DNA of 64,000 nucleotides from assembly GCF_036345155.1 (NCBI RefSeq), contig NZ_CP107773.1, positions 62,001 through 126,000 of the forward strand. The letters are read 5' to 3'. A program made the translations under genes and the position numbers. The notes under the pieces were generated by a model. It did no database searches. It saw nothing but the letters and a program-made list of their open reading frames with translations, and was not told where the DNA came from. Of this stretch, positions 7,907 to 15,797 are shown piece after piece. The DNA is from Streptomyces sp. NBC_00582. Its GTDB lineage: Bacteria; Actinomycetota; Actinomycetes; Streptomycetales; Streptomycetaceae. The first letter of the stretch is position 1, and every line of letters begins with the position of its first letter.

Positions 7907-8112
7907 GTGCGCGCTCCCCGGTGTAGAGTCCCGCGCCGCTGTGTCCGGCCGCCGTGGTCTTTTGTCTCGGCGTCCGGGGACTCAGCACCGCTGGGTGCAG
8001 GCGGATGCGCCGGCAATATCCGCTGGATCGGGTGCTCGCGGTATGGAAGGGGGTGCGCGCCCCGGGTCGGCAGAGGGCGTGCAGCGTGCGCTGAGCCGTC
8101 GGTGGTGCGCAT
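7903..8112 (-). CDS. 69-aa ORF coupled to MFS gene; possible peptide precursor
   Basis: Small ORF in the gap between the EgtD-like gene and the MFS gene. The ATG at 8112 (a second ATG lies at 8115) has AAGGAC five bases upstream and the TGA overlaps the next start. The product begins MRTTDGSAHAARPLPTRGAH and ends TQRRGTLHRGART; it is rich in His, Pro and Arg with few hydrophobic residues. It lies in an operon with ATP-grasp ligases and a histidine methyltransferase, so a ribosomal precursor peptide is conceivable, but a translational-coupling leader is equally possible. I recognise no family. Confidence 0.4.
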   Translation of the reverse strand: MRTTDGSAHAARPLPTRGAHPLPYREHPIQRILPAHPPAPSGAESPDAETKDHGGRTQRRGTLHRGART

Positions 8113-8183
8113 CATCGTCCTTCGGTCGGCACGGGAAGCCCCAGGCCGGGTACAGGTGTGCGAGGGATTGGCTGTGACGGGCA

Positions 8184-9176
8184 TCAGGCCGCCGGGGTGA
8201 TGTCGTCGGCGCGTGCAATCATGGCCAGTCCGTAGAGCCGGGCGGGGTCGGTCCACCAGTGGCTCAGCTCCAGGCCGGCGGCGTTGAGCTGGGCAGCAAG
8301 GCCCTGAGGATGGAACTTTGCGCTGACCTCGGTGCGCAGTTCCTCTCCTGCGGTGAAGGACACGACCAGGTCCGCGCCGCGCAGGGTGACGGTCTGGTCC
8401 CGGCGGGACCGCAGACGCATCTCGATCCACTCGTGGTCCGCGTCCCAGACCGCCACGTGCTCGAAGGCGCTCAGGTCGAAGTCGGCGTCCAACTCCCGGT
8501 TGAGGCGGCGCAGAAGACCGAGGGAAAAGGCAGCCGTCACGCCGGCCGCGTCGTTGTACGCGGGAATGATGACGGCTGGGTCCTTGACCAGGTCCACGCC
8601 GAGCAGCAGGCGGTCACCAGGAGCCAGACTGGAGGTGAGGGTTCCCAGGAACGACGCCTGCTCGGGAGGAAGCAGGTTGCCGAAGGTTCCGCCGAGGAAG
8701 GCGAACAGGCGTGGCCCGTCGGTGGGCGGAAGGTCGACTGCGGCGGTGAAGTCGGCGAGGAGGGGTTTCACCGCCAGGCCCGGGTACTCCGCCGCGATGG
8801 AGGCGGATGCCTGGGTTAGTGCGCTGGAGCTCACGTCGACCGGCACGTACGTGGTGAGCGGTCCGGTCAGGGCATCGAGCAGCAGGCGCGTCTTGGCCGA
8901 GCAGGAACCGGAGCCCAGCTCGATCAAGGTCTTGGCGCAGGTGAGCCATGCGATGGTGGTGCAGGAGTCGGCGATGATCGCCTGCTCCGTCCTGAACGGG
9001 TAGTACTCCGGCAGTCGGGTGATCTCGTCGTACAGACGGCTCCCGTCCGCGTCGTACAGCCACTTCGGCGAGAGCTGTTTCGGGGACGTGGTGAGCCCCC
9101 GTACGACGTCTGTGCGCAGTTCAGCAAGGTGATCGGGCGCAGGCGAGGCCGCGGCGGGCAGAGTGGGTGCGGTCAT
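8184..9176 (-). CDS. egtD: EgtD-like L-histidine N-alpha-methyltransferase
   Basis: SAM-dependent enzyme that trimethylates the alpha-amine of histidine to hercynine. At 330 aa the length matches EgtD. The SAM motif is LIELGSGSCSAKTRLLLDAL. The substrate-site Asn lies in FLGGTFGNLLP. The Met and Glu positions reported to set His rather than Trp specificity in mycobacterial EgtD appear as IEM and TEVSAKF. The WWTDP motif near the C-terminus is also typical. The ATG at 9176 follows AAAGGAC. No EgtB, EgtC, EgtA or EgtE gene is present, so hercynine may go into something other than ergothioneine. Confidence 0.88.
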   Translation of the reverse strand: MTAPTLPAAASPAPDHLAELRTDVVRGLTTSPKQLSPKWLYDADGSRLYDEITRLPEYYPFRTEQAIIADSCTTIAWLTCAKTLIELGSGSCSAKTRLLLDALTGPLTTYVPVDVSSSALTQASASIAAEYPGLAVKPLLADFTAAVDLPPTDGPRLFAFLGGTFGNLLPPEQASFLGTLTSSLAPGDRLLLGVDLVKDPAVIIPAYNDAAGVTAAFSLGLLRRLNRELDADFDLSAFEHVAVWDADHEWIEMRLRSRRDQTVTLRGADLVVSFTAGEELRTEVSAKFHPQGLAAQLNAAGLELSHWWTDPARLYGLAMIARADDITPAA

Positions 9177-9223
9177 CGGGGAAGTCCTTTGGACGAGTGA
9201 GGTGGCGCGGGAGGGGACGGTGT

Positions 9224-10450
9224 TCACGTGGTCACCTGCTGGGGTTCGGCGACGGCGGTGGGAAGGACCCGAGGACGTCTTCGTCCGCGGGCGGCGCAGA
9301 GCACGACGAGGGCCGCAGCACCGCCGGCCGGCAGGAGCGCGCGGGCGAAGGAGAGGCCGGAGGCCGCGGTGCCCACGGCGCATCCGATGTCGAGAGCCGC
9401 AACGAGCAAGGCGCTGGCCTCGGTGACCGTGCCAGCCGGCGCCAGGCGGACGGTGAGGAGGTAGGCCGCGCTGAGCAGCGGGGCCATGACGAGGCCCGGT
9501 AGCAAGCACGCCGCGACCGCGAGAAGGGAGTTGCCGGCCGCCAGAAGGGGGATCCAGCCCGTCGCGAAACCAGCGCAGAGGACCACCAGGTGCAGTGCCG
9601 TCGGGCCGGGCCACGAGCGCGCCCCGTACAGGAGTCCGCCGACCAGGGCCCCGGCGGAGACGGCGGCGGGCAGTGCGCCGGATAGCCCGGCGTATTGGAA
9701 CTGGTCGGCGAAGGTGACCGCGAGCGGGGTGAGGGCGCCTATGGGGACGCCGATGAACAGCATGGCCGTGTAGAGAACCCGCAGGGGCTGAGACCGCAGC
9801 GGGCCCAGCCGGTCCGCTCGGCGAGACTGCGCCGTCCACGCGCGCGAAGGGGGCGCGGTGACGACGAGGACCGTGCCCGCGAACCCGACAACTGCCGTTG
9901 CCACCACGGCCCAGCGGGCCGACGACGTGTAGGCCAGGGCGGCCACCAGCAGGGGGCCAGCGATGAAGATCAGCTCTTGTACTGCCGCGTCCAGCGCGAC
10001 AGCAACCCGTTCGTGCTCGCGGTCCGGCATCAGTGGGCTCCACAGGGCACGCAACGTCGCGTCGAGCGGGGGCTTTGCCACTCCTGCCAGGGCCACCGCC
10101 GTGAGCACGACCCCCCAAGGTGCGCCGTCTGCCGTGAGCAGGAGGAGTCCGCCGGCTGCCATGGCCGCGCTCGTCGTCAGCACTCTTGTCTGGCCGTGCC
10201 GGTCGACCAAACGGCCGAGCAGGGGCCCGCCCACGGCGTTGGCCAGCAGGTACACGGCAGCCAGTCCGCTCCCCGTCTGCAACCCGCCGTTCTCGGTGCC
10301 GATCAGGACGATGGCGAGGGGCGCCATTCCCGATGGCAGACGGCCGATCAGCGTGCCGATCAGCAGCCGGGCGGCATGGGGCACCCGCAGCACGCTGCGA
10401 TAGGTGGCAGCGTGCAGTGGCCTTTCGGCCGTGGCGGGGGCGGTCTGCAC
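9224..10450 (-). CDS. MFS transporter, 408 aa
   Basis: Twelve-segment major facilitator. The GTG at 10450 is used because AGGAG lies directly upstream; the open frame extends further, but with polar, Pro-rich sequence. The loop motif is GRLVDRHGQTRVL, and segments such as VVLTAVALAGVAKPPLDATL and LLVAALDIGCAVGTAASGLS span the membrane. It is a paralogue of the MFS protein at 6638-7906, and the pair brackets the EgtD-like gene. The end of the gene is 47 bases from the egtD start. The substrate is unknown; two related carriers in one operon may move different forms of the product. Confidence 0.85.
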   Translation of the reverse strand: MQTAPATAERPLHAATYRSVLRVPHAARLLIGTLIGRLPSGMAPLAIVLIGTENGGLQTGSGLAAVYLLANAVGGPLLGRLVDRHGQTRVLTTSAAMAAGGLLLLTADGAPWGVVLTAVALAGVAKPPLDATLRALWSPLMPDREHERVAVALDAAVQELIFIAGPLLVAALAYTSSARWAVVATAVVGFAGTVLVVTAPPSRAWTAQSRRADRLGPLRSQPLRVLYTAMLFIGVPIGALTPLAVTFADQFQYAGLSGALPAAVSAGALVGGLLYGARSWPGPTALHLVVLCAGFATGWIPLLAAGNSLLAVAACLLPGLVMAPLLSAAYLLTVRLAPAGTVTEASALLVAALDIGCAVGTAASGLSFARALLPAGGAAALVVLCAARGRRRPRVLPTAVAEPQQVTT

Positions 10451-10572
10451 AGGGGCTCCTGAGGACGGGCGGGATGCACAGGGAAGGAAGGGATCCGGGT
10501 GTGTGGGTATCGGTCCGGCTTCTTCGGCCAGCACCGGAGGTTCCAGCTGGGCTCGGGGCGGGGCCGGGTGGG

Positions 10573-10956
10573 TCAGGCGCCCACGTAGAACTCGTGCTTC
10601 GGGCCGCACTTCGTCGGCGCCTTGCCTGTCTTCATCACGCAGGCCCGGATCGTGTGCGTCCCTTCGAAGAGGGTCGGCGTCTTCCAGGAGCAGCGGCCGT
10701 TGTTGAGGGTGTCCTGGACGCTGAGGAGCAGACGATCGCCGAAGCCGAAGACCTGTGTCACGGCTTTGTAGCCGTCGGTCTTGATGTCGCAGGCGGAGAC
10801 CCGGCCGTTGTAGGAGTTGTAGATCCCTTCGGCGCCACCGCCGTTGGAGGTGACCCAGCCGGAGCTGGCGGCGGCCGGCGTCGTGGCGAGCGCGACGGCG
10901 AGGGCGCCGCCGATGGCGAGGGGAGCCGTGCGCTGCAGGGCGCGGGAGATGCGCAT
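10573..10956 (-). CDS. small secreted protein, 127 aa
   Basis: Sec-exported protein: signal peptide MRISRALQRTAPLAIGGALA with cleavage after AAA/ASS near residue 31. The mature part (about 95 residues) has four cysteines (SACDIKTD, GRCSW, RACVMK, TKCGPKHE) that could make two disulfides, and aromatic-rich strands. It resembles in style the small secreted proteins at 18.5-21.5 kb but lacks their YRTGPGT motif. It lies inside the biosynthetic operon, 28 bases after the 118-residue protein gene; whether it belongs functionally to the pathway is unknown. The start has GGAAGGA upstream. Confidence 0.75.
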   Translation of the reverse strand: MRISRALQRTAPLAIGGALAVALATTPAAASSGWVTSNGGGAEGIYNSYNGRVSACDIKTDGYKAVTQVFGFGDRLLLSVQDTLNNGRCSWKTPTLFEGTHTIRACVMKTGKAPTKCGPKHEFYVGA

Positions 10957-10984
10957 GGAAAGGTTCCTTCCGGGAGCAGGGTTG

Positions 10985-11341
10985 TCAGCGGTGGGGGTTG
11001 TGGGACCAGGGGCCGAGGACGCTGCTCGCCGGAAGGGCCACCAGGTGCAGGTGGTCGGGGAGAGAGTCCTGGTAGTGGGCGAGTTCTGCGGCGCTCACGG
11101 GTGGGCTCGGCGCCCGGTCGGCAGCCGAGTCGAGGGCCGCGAGGACCTCGCCGTCGATGTCCGGGGGGCCATGCCAGCGCAGGGCCAGCAGGTCGTGGCC
11201 CTCACGGTTGCGTTCGGGCAGCGTCCGCCCTGTCGGCGGTGTGCTCCAGATGGGCAGGGGGTCGATAACCACCAGGGCGAATAGGTTGCCGAGGCCCTGG
11301 AAAGCGGCCTGGACCCGCGAGGCCAACGGCGGGACTGTCAT
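10985..11341 (-). CDS. hypothetical protein, 118 aa
   Basis: Soluble protein of unknown family. The ATG at 11341 overlaps the stop of the degenerate ATP-grasp gene (TGATG), which favours it over upstream in-frame ATGs. The product starts MTVPPLASRVQAAFQGLGNL and contains a Trp/Pro-rich middle (PLPIWSTPPTG) and LALRWHGPPDIDGEVLAAL. There is no signal peptide or membrane segment. Tight coupling to the ATP-grasp pair suggests a partner or accessory of those proteins. Confidence 0.65.
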   Translation of the reverse strand: MTVPPLASRVQAAFQGLGNLFALVVIDPLPIWSTPPTGRTLPERNREGHDLLALRWHGPPDIDGEVLAALDSAADRAPSPPVSAAELAHYQDSLPDHLHLVALPASSVLGPWSHNPHR

Positions 11342-12585
11342 CAGGGGCGGATGCATGCCGGCCTCCCGTACAGGCCGAGGTTCTCGGCGGCTCGGATGAC
11401 CTGGTCGTCTTGGTTGATGGCGCGGCTGTCGTCCGCGACGAGGAGGAGCCATCCCGTGATCTGGCCGGCTCGAACCGGGGTGTCGGCAGTGAGCACGGTG
11501 GTGGCGGCGACGGTGGGCAGCGCGGTGATGGTGCGCAGCAGGGCGTGATCCAGTGCACCGTCGTGCCGCGGCAGCAGGGCGATCTTCGTGACGTGGGCAC
11601 GGCGAAGGTGGCGGGCCACGGGGCGGCGCCCGGTGGTGAGCAGCAGCGCCGTGTCACGGATGGGGTCGTGGCCGGTGGCCTGACGCAGCACGTCGGTGGC
11701 GAAGTCGGCGTGGGGATCGGTGCGCAGGGACAGCAGGGCGGGTCCGCGGTCGGGGATGAAGGTGACCGTGGCGTGGGCGGGGCCGTAGCGGACCCCGAGG
11801 GCGGTGAGCGTGCGCATCATGTAGAAGGCGAGGGCGCGGGCCAGAAGCCCGTGGCGGCTCAGGAGGTCGGCGCGGCATACCTGTTGGTCGGCGGTGCGGG
11901 TCTCGGACCAGATCGCGGTGATGCTGTGGTCGGTGGATCCGTCGCTGCCGGGGCCAGTGAGGGTGTGGATGCGGTAGTGGGTGCCGGCGAGGTGCTCGCG
12001 CAGGACCAGCGGCTGGGTGCTGGAGTCGTGGATTCGGTGCCAGGCGGAGCGGATGTCGTCTTCAGTGCGGCAGACGGAGGAAGGATGGGCGTGGGTGGGG
12101 TCGGGGTGCTGGAGGACGAGTTCGGCCGCCTGCGTGTAGGTGGCCCATTCCAGGGCGTTGGCCAGGCGTGCGGTGCGGATGCTGCGGGGCGCGGTGATTC
12201 CCGCGTCGAGTAGCGCGGCGCTGGTGAGTCCGGCATCGCGGCGGATGTCCGCGGTGTCGAGAGCGTTGCCGGGCAGATGGAGCCGGGCGGCGAGCAGGTC
12301 GGCGAGTTCTGTACCGGCTGGTGAGCCGGCGATGACGGCCTGGACTCCGAGGCGGGTGAGGTGGCTGGCGGTGCGTCGCAGGCTCGTGCGGTGGGTGACG
12401 TGCCGGAGGTAGCCGGTGTTGTCGTCCGGTTGGTGGGAGGGTTCGGTGACCGCGACGGAGTTCCAGCCGTGCCGGGCCAGCGCGGGCACGTACCGGTCGC
12501 CGGCGTCAGCGGGAGCGATGACGGCGGCGGTGCCGGTGCGGTACGCGGACGCGGCCGCCGCGTGAAGGGGTGCGGCGAGGGCCAT
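11341..12585 (-). CDS. degenerate ATP-grasp-like protein, 414 aa
   Basis: The order of elements parallels the neighbouring ATP-grasp ligase: an N-terminal Rossmann-like domain (AAVIAPADAGDRYVPALARH), LPGNALDTADIRRDAGLTSA matching LPGNTPSAVEACRDKYLSRS of the neighbour, and a C-terminal grasp region. The nucleotide-binding and metal-binding residues are lost: the KPRSMGG lysine region reads LQHPDPT, EEYLDGPE reads REHLAGTH, and the EINARLGG metal site reads SLRTDPHA. It is therefore probably a non-catalytic partner or has another activity. The ATG at 12585 follows AGGAGA, 34 bases after the active-looking paralogue ends. Confidence 0.7.
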   Translation of the reverse strand: MALAAPLHAAAASAYRTGTAAVIAPADAGDRYVPALARHGWNSVAVTEPSHQPDDNTGYLRHVTHRTSLRRTASHLTRLGVQAVIAGSPAGTELADLLAARLHLPGNALDTADIRRDAGLTSAALLDAGITAPRSIRTARLANALEWATYTQAAELVLQHPDPTHAHPSSVCRTEDDIRSAWHRIHDSSTQPLVLREHLAGTHYRIHTLTGPGSDGSTDHSITAIWSETRTADQQVCRADLLSRHGLLARALAFYMMRTLTALGVRYGPAHATVTFIPDRGPALLSLRTDPHADFATDVLRQATGHDPIRDTALLLTTGRRPVARHLRRAHVTKIALLPRHDGALDHALLRTITALPTVAATTVLTADTPVRAGQITGWLLLVADDSRAINQDDQVIRAAENLGLYGRPACIRP

Positions 12586-12619
12586 GGTCGGGTCTCCTGT
12601 GTGTGTCGGTGCCGTGCGG

Positions 12620-13891
12620 TCAGGCGACGCAGGCGGTGGTGGCGTTGTCGGGCTGGATGTGGATGCCACTGCGTTCTTCGACCAGTTGCAGTCGCCGGTG
12701 GCAGACGTCGGGGTCGGGCCCGGTGACCACGGCCAGTGCCAGGCGGTCCAGCAGCGTGGCGCGGGGCGGGGCGTTGACGTGCCTGCCGGGTGCGGCGAGC
12801 CACTCGAAGCGGTTGAGCCAGGCGGCGAACATGCCGGTGTGCATTGCCGTGACGCGGCCGGTGCCGGGCGGATAGAGGAAGCGGACGGCGGCGTTCTGGT
12901 GCTGGCTGGGGACCAGTTCGGGGTCGGCGCCAACGGCGAGGTCGGCCGCGATCTGCGGCAGGTTGAGGCCGGTGGCCAGGTGGACCAGGTGCGGGATGAG
13001 GTCTCCGCCGAGCCGGGCATTGATCTCGACGATGCGCGGGCCCTGGTGGGTCAGGCGCATCTCGACGTGCATGACGCCGCTCGTGATGCCGACCGTGTGC
13101 AGCGCGCTGAGGGCGACCTCGTGAATGCGGGAGTCGGCCAGGAGAGGGTCGGTGGTGTCGACGAGGTGGCCGGTCTCCTGGAAGGTGGGTTCGTCGCCGA
13201 GATACTTACGGGTGATCGCGGCGATGTGGACGCTTTCGTGGCCCAGGACGACGCACTCCACGCTGATCTCGGGGCCATCGAGGTACTCCTCGATCAGCAC
13301 GCCGGCGGTCCCGGTGTTCTCCAGTCCGAAGAGGGTCGCGCCGCGGGCGGCCTGGTAGGCGTCGCGGACCTGGTCGGCGGTGTCGGCTCGGCGCACGCCG
13401 GCGCTTCCGCCCATCGACCGGGGCTTGAGGACGACAGGGCCGCCCAGGAGAACCGCGTACTCGACGGCGGTCTCGGCGTCCGGGACGAGATAGGAGCGTG
13501 CGGAGGGAACGTTGGCCGCGGTGAGCAGGGAGCGGCTGAGGTACTTGTCCCGGCAGGCTTCGACGGCGCTGGGGGTGTTGCCGGGCAGCATGAAGCGCTC
13601 GGCGATCCGGGCCGTGAGCACGACGTGCTGCTCCATGTAGGTGAACACCCCGGCAACGCCCTGGTCGGCGGCCAGTGCGCCGACGGCGGCGGCGACTGCT
13701 TCGGTGTCCGCCAGGTCGACGGCGACGGAGAGGACAACGTGGTCGTTGGCCCACTCGGGAGGCTGGTCGTCGAGGAGGGCGACACGGTGGCGGGCGCCGA
13801 TGTGCTGCAGTCCGTATCCGCGCCAGATGCGGCTTCCTGCTCCGATGACGATGAGCAGCGGCGATCTCGAGGGCTGCGATGAGTGGGGCAC
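12620..13891 (-). CDS. ATP-grasp carboxylate-amine ligase, 423 aa
   Basis: ATP-dependent ligase that activates a carboxylate as acyl phosphate and couples it to an amine, as in carnosine synthase and L-amino acid ligases. Visible elements: LLIVIGAGSRIWRGYGLQ (N-terminal domain), VVLKPRSMGGSAGVR (ATP lysine and loop), LIEEYLDGPEISVE (adenine hinge) and RIVEINARLGGDLIPHLV (metal-binding Glu/Asn and Arg). The GTG at 13891 with AGGACC upstream is the best start. It lies between the GNAT gene and the degenerate paralogue. The substrate is unknown; hercynine or histidine from the EgtD neighbour is a candidate amino acid. Confidence 0.88.
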   Translation of the reverse strand: MPHSSQPSRSPLLIVIGAGSRIWRGYGLQHIGARHRVALLDDQPPEWANDHVVLSVAVDLADTEAVAAAVGALAADQGVAGVFTYMEQHVVLTARIAERFMLPGNTPSAVEACRDKYLSRSLLTAANVPSARSYLVPDAETAVEYAVLLGGPVVLKPRSMGGSAGVRRADTADQVRDAYQAARGATLFGLENTGTAGVLIEEYLDGPEISVECVVLGHESVHIAAITRKYLGDEPTFQETGHLVDTTDPLLADSRIHEVALSALHTVGITSGVMHVEMRLTHQGPRIVEINARLGGDLIPHLVHLATGLNLPQIAADLAVGADPELVPSQHQNAAVRFLYPPGTGRVTAMHTGMFAAWLNRFEWLAAPGRHVNAPPRATLLDRLALAVVTGPDPDVCHRRLQLVEERSGIHIQPDNATTACVA

Positions 13892-13947
13892 GGTGTGGTC
13901 CTGACGGTGGTTCGGGCAGGGAGTGTCCGCGGTGTTCCGGTCGGGGG

Positions 13948-15039
13948 TCAGGCCTTGTTCCAGGCCCGCAGGACGTGCTGGTTCAGTCCTGTGTGCAGGG
14001 CTCCGAGTCGGCTGATGAGGTGAGGGTTGGGCCTGGTGAGGTAGACCGCGGAGGTGAGCGCGACGGGGAGCATGCCGAGGCGGGCCTTGTAGGCGTAGTC
14101 GAAGCGGCCGGCGTCCAGGACACTCGCGCCGGTGTCGACGGCGAACTTGACGCTCTCGTGCATCAGCCAGCTGTAGACCGGCAGGTCCCGGTTGCGGGCG
14201 TCGACGGCAGCGGTCCACAGGTAGAGCGCCGAGCCGTAGCGGAAGCAGAAGAAGCCACCGGCGAGTGTGCCGTCGCGGTGTTCGGCGAGGAGTCCGACGG
14301 CGCCGGGGACGCGGGTGAGCGGGGTGAACATGTCGGTTCCGTACAGGGCCCGGTTCCGGCTGGCTGAACCGGCATGCGAGGCGAACTCCGCGATGTATGG
14401 GAGGAGTTCGATACCTCGGGCGATCTTGAGGGTGAGGCCGGCGTCGGTGCCGCGGCGGTGCTCGCTGCGGAATGCGCGGCTGGTCGTGCTGGAGGGGAAG
14501 TTCGCGATGAACTCGTCGACGGATGCGCCGACGCGGGCTCGGTGGGCCCAGGACAGGACGACTTCGGCGTCGGGGGTTCGGGCTTGGTTCCACAGGGTTC
14601 GCTCGGCGGGCGGGATGTTCGCGATGACCAGGGCCTCGGTGCCGAGGTCGCGGGCAAGCGCACGGCCGCGGTCGACGGCCTCGCCCAGGACGGACACGGC
14701 CGCGCCGGGCAGTCCGCCGTACTCGCCGTATGCGGACGGGCTGTACAGGACGTCGGCCTCGAAGGTCGGACGGGTGACGCCGGCGTCGCCTTCCATGGAG
14801 TGCCACAGCGGGCTGTTGCTGACCTGGTAGAAGGACATGCGGTGCTGGCGCGGACCGTCATGGAGGAAGAGGTGGTGACGGCTGCGGACCTGCTCGGTAC
14901 GCACCGCCTGCCAGGCGGCGGCCCACTCACGGGTGTGGAAAGGAGTGGCCGCGGGCCGCTCGGCCGGGAGTGCGACCACCGAGGAGTGCCACGTGCTCGT
15001 CACGGCACGGGAGTTGGGGCTCAGGGCAGTCAGGCTCAT
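13948..15039 (-). CDS. FemX-like GNAT aminoacyltransferase, 363 aa
   Basis: Member of the GNAT branch related to Fem ligases (Acetyltransf_6 type). In known relatives these enzymes transfer an aminoacyl group, often from aminoacyl-tRNA, to an amine. The C-terminal core has the signature strand-helix pattern VGLLAEHRDGTLAGGFFCFR, YLWTAAVDARNRDLPVYSWL and ASVLDAGRFDYAYKARLG. The ATG at 15039 has GGAGAG at good spacing; an upstream ATG overlaps the HAD stop but has no ribosome site. With two ATP-grasp genes next to it, the operon appears set up for peptide-bond formation without NRPS. Confidence 0.8.
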   Translation of the reverse strand: MSLTALSPNSRAVTSTWHSSVVALPAERPAATPFHTREWAAAWQAVRTEQVRSRHHLFLHDGPRQHRMSFYQVSNSPLWHSMEGDAGVTRPTFEADVLYSPSAYGEYGGLPGAAVSVLGEAVDRGRALARDLGTEALVIANIPPAERTLWNQARTPDAEVVLSWAHRARVGASVDEFIANFPSSTTSRAFRSEHRRGTDAGLTLKIARGIELLPYIAEFASHAGSASRNRALYGTDMFTPLTRVPGAVGLLAEHRDGTLAGGFFCFRYGSALYLWTAAVDARNRDLPVYSWLMHESVKFAVDTGASVLDAGRFDYAYKARLGMLPVALTSAVYLTRPNPHLISRLGALHTGLNQHVLRAWNKA

Positions 15040-15104
15040 GGTCAGCTCTCCGGTTGATGGGGATTCGGCGGGTGCCGGGCCGGCGGGACGGCGTCGCGAG
15101 GCGG

Positions 15105-15797
15105 TCATGCGCTGGCAGCGAGGGCGGCCGGGCGTGTGACGGCGGGCTGCTGGAGAAGTCGGCGGGCGAGCGCGGCCGGGTCGCCGGTGTAGTGCAGGGT
15201 CTGCAGGCCGAACCGCTCGGCGGCTTCGACGTTCTCCAGCCGGTCGTCGACGAACAGGGTCTTTGCGGGGTCCGGCAGTCCGGCGGCTTCAAGCGCGGCC
15301 TCGTAGGCCCGCCTGTGGGGTTTGTTGGCTCCGATGCGGGCGGAGTAGACGGTCCGGCTGAACAAGGTGGCGCACCAGTCGGTGTCGTCGAGGACGTTTG
15401 CCAGCGGCTTGGGTGCGTTGGACAGGAGTACAAGACGCAGTCCGGTGGCGTGGGCTGTGCGCAGAAGGTCCAGCACGGCCGGGTCCGTGGCGGTCCACAT
15501 GGCGATGTCGGCGGTGCCGAGGGCGGCCAGGAGGCTGCTGCCCGGGGCTGCGGTCCGCCCGTTGCGCAGCAGCCCGCTCCAGAAGGTGTGGGTGACGGCG
15601 ATGCCCTCGTCAAAGGGTTCCCGCCGCTGCCAGAACGCCTGTTGGAAGGCGTGGGTCTCGTGGGGGTGCCATCCCGCGAGGTCGGCGAGCTGGGCCCACT
15701 GGGCGGAGGTGGGCTGGCGGCCGATGACCCCGTTGTAGTCGAGGATCACCGCCTCGAGGTCGGCGCCGTTGGGGGTGGTGGGCTTGGAGGCGGTCAT
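15105..15797 (-). CDS. HAD-family hydrolase, 230 aa
   Basis: Haloacid dehalogenase-type phosphatase or hydrolase (subfamily IA shape). Motif I is VILDYNGVIG, keeping the nucleophilic Asp but with Asn in the usual second Asp or Gly position; motif II is the Ser of LVLLSNAP; motif III the Lys of IGANKPHRRAY; motif IV the Asp pair of LFVDDRLENV. The Asp-to-Asn change may alter phosphatase chemistry. The ATG at 15797 overlaps the MFS stop (ATGA) and has GGAGTCTCG upstream. It probably dephosphorylates a pathway intermediate or protected product. Confidence 0.85.
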   Translation of the reverse strand: MTASKPTTPNGADLEAVILDYNGVIGRQPTSAQWAQLADLAGWHPHETHAFQQAFWQRREPFDEGIAVTHTFWSGLLRNGRTAAPGSSLLAALGTADIAMWTATDPAVLDLLRTAHATGLRLVLLSNAPKPLANVLDDTDWCATLFSRTVYSARIGANKPHRRAYEAALEAAGLPDPAKTLFVDDRLENVEAAERFGLQTLHYTGDPAALARRLLQQPAVTRPAALAASA

